From assembly GCA_964560875.1 (NCBI GenBank), contig CAZLMW010000150.1, positions 1 to 17,498 of the forward strand: a stretch of 17,498 nucleotides of DNA, written 5' to 3'. Every line of letters begins with the position of its first letter. Positions within the stretch are counted from its first letter, which is position 1. Source of the stretch: CAZLMW01 sp964560875. GTDB lineage: Bacteria; Myxococcota_A; UBA9042. The notes under the pieces were generated by a model that worked only from the letters and a program-made list of their open reading frames with translations, did not search any database and had not been told where the DNA came from. A program made the translations under genes and the position numbers. This document shows positions 16,233 through 17,498 of the stretch, one piece after another.

Positions 16233-17408
16233 TCAGCCGAAACGGTGTCGCACTTCCCGCATTCGCCACAACAAGGCGGCCGAGCCAGGACCCGCGATAT
16301 TCGCGAGCGCCAACAGGTAGTAGCCGTAGCGAGGCCATGCGATCGCCGCGAACGCCATCGCCATGAACACGGGGCCGACAGGAACGAGACGTCGATCCAC
16401 AGTCGCCGCCACGGTCAGGAACACAGCGCCAACGCCGATCGTGGAGAGGGCCATCGACGCGAGGACGGAGACACCACTGACCGCTGCGCTCGCGGCGATC
16501 ACGACGTCCACCACGGCCGTCACGAGCAGCGCGGATTTGAGGCGACGAACAACCTCGATGTCCGGCAGACCGAGGTGCGTCCAGCGAGCGACCACGATCA
16601 TGACCAGGGTGAACCCGACCGCGCGCAACATGTTGTGGTCGTGCGTCGGCGCGAACCATCCGAACTGGTCGGCGAGCGCGAAGAGCAGAAACGCGCTGGT
16701 GAAGCAGATGCCGAGAACCGGTCCAACGGCATTGGGGCGCGCCGCGGCGTACGCGAGGTCATGCTCACGGCGCATGGCCTTGAGTTCGCGCACATCGTCG
16801 AGGTGGCGCGAATGCTGGGCCTGCGCGCGCTCAAACGCGGTCGTGAGCGTCGGATCCGGTCGACCGAACGCGCGGAGCTCGTCGTACAACCCCTGCGCGC
16901 TGTGCAAGTGGCCGCGTTGCAGGTCAAACCGGCAGACGGTCGTCAGCAGCCGCAACAAGCCGTTTCGGGCCACCGCCGATTCGGGCCATTCGCGCAGCGC
17001 GGATTGAAACCCGAAACGCGCCTCGCTCAGCAGCTTCACCACCTCCTGCTCGTCGCCGGAACGCAATTCGCGCCGCGACGCGAGCGCTTCGATTCGACGC
17101 AATCGCCGGTTGGCGCGGCCGGTGACCTCGTGGGCCGCGCGATGCCTCATGAACGCATTGAGCTCAGCGTGAAAAGCCGCCGCATCGGGAGGACGCAGAT
17201 CAACCTCGTTTTGCGTCGCGCGGTTGGCGAGGGCGGCGAGCTCAGCTGGCACATCGGGCGGGTATTCGTACGGCTCGACGTAGTAAGCCGACATCAGGGC
17301 CTCAACGAGTGTTTCGCCTTCGTTGCGGGGCTTGCCGGTGAGGATCCGGTTCACCGTCGTTCCGTTCGGCGCGCCGACGGCGTCCGCGAGGCCATTTTTC
17401 GAGGCCAT
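16233..17408 (-). CDS. Membrane protein with kinase-tail region, lacking a kinase core
   Basis: This is a 391-residue protein. Residues about 22-90 (LTGKPRNEGETLVEAL, then YPPDVPAELAALANRA, then PDAAAFHAELNAFMRHR) resemble the last part of the C-lobe of myxobacterial Ser/Thr kinases. The following ARFGFQSALREWPESAVARNGLLRLL (two stretches around 130-155) resembles their helical post-kinase tail. Six hydrophobic helices follow from about 227 to 381. No glycine loop, HRD or DFG motif is present here, or in any frame up to the window edge. Residues 1-40 also look somewhat like an XRE helix-turn-helix (LADAVGAPNGTTVNRILTGK). It could be a kinase remnant or a reused domain. The ATG at 17408 follows AGGGG at a short 3-bp spacing. 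The gene converges with the DUF4846 gene, 19 bp apart. Confidence 0.7.
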   Translation of the reverse strand: MASKNGLADAVGAPNGTTVNRILTGKPRNEGETLVEALMSAYYVEPYEYPPDVPAELAALANRATQNEVDLRPPDAAAFHAELNAFMRHRAAHEVTGRANRRLRRIEALASRRELRSGDEQEVVKLLSEARFGFQSALREWPESAVARNGLLRLLTTVCRFDLQRGHLHSAQGLYDELRAFGRPDPTLTTAFERAQAQHSRHLDDVRELKAMRREHDLAYAAARPNAVGPVLGICFTSAFLLFALADQFGWFAPTHDHNMLRAVGFTLVMIVVARWTHLGLPDIEVVRRLKSALLVTAVVDVVIAASAAVSGVSVLASMALSTIGVGAVFLTVAATVDRRLVPVGPVFMAMAFAAIAWPRYGYYLLALANIAGPGSAALLWRMREVRHRFG

Positions 17409-17481
17409 ATGCCCCTATAGGTCACGTAGAGGCCGCTGGAGCGGTTTTGATGGTGGGGTGCGGTATCAATACCTTCGAGCC

Positions 17482-17493
17482 GTGATCGGCCCG
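17482..17493 (+). repeat. Partial match to the repeat at the window start
   Basis: GTGATCGGCCCG here is identical to positions 6-17. With flanking bases, about 15 of 18 positions agree. The window ends before a full copy could be tested. Confidence 0.35.
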
Positions 17494-17498
17494 TAGAG

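Overview
The window is GC-rich DNA that looks like a chromosome segment from a Myxococcota or related former deltaproteobacterial lineage. Three things suggest this: a giant Ser/Gly-linker lipoprotein full of Cys-rich CDDGNxCT modules carrying a MopE-type motif, a protein with the post-kinase tail typical of myxobacterial Ser/Thr kinases, and strong G/C third-position bias that creates long false antisense ORFs. The lineage is an inference, because no rRNA or other taxonomic marker is present.

Layout. Positions 1-118 hold two imperfect, hairpin-forming direct repeats. Positions 140-3605 hold a leftward gene cluster, read from high to low coordinates: an ABC-class P-loop ATPase (COG3044 type), a six-helix membrane class III adenylate cyclase that is split by an apparent one-base frameshift near 1311, and a GNAT acetyltransferase. 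The gaps between these genes are 42 and 8 bp, so they are probably one transcript.

Positions 3833-15103 are one uninterrupted leftward gene for a predicted 3756-residue surface lipoprotein. It has an extended lipoprotein signal, a Ser/Gly linker, and an 850-residue Cys-rich stalk of about ten modules. Six six-bladed NHL beta-propellers follow (36 NHL repeats by hand count). They are joined by five linkers of about 150 residues, each with exactly 22 cysteines, and the protein ends in a truncated sixth cassette. Propeller plus linker is a super-repeat of about 472 residues (about 1.42 kb). This is the most striking object in the window and resembles a bacterial multi-propeller adhesin or scaffold.

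Divergent from it, a rightward gene (15383-16213) encodes a predicted exported DUF4846 protein. It converges with a leftward gene (16233-17408) for a membrane protein whose N-terminus looks like the end of a Ser/Thr kinase lobe with no catalytic core. The last bases of the window share a 12-bp string with the repeat at position 1.

How the genes work together is mostly unknown. The cyclase cluster is a plausible signalling unit. The giant lipoprotein and the DUF4846 protein share a divergent promoter region and are both predicted to leave the cytoplasm, but no functional link is proven. No tRNA, rRNA, CRISPR array, transposase or phage gene was seen.
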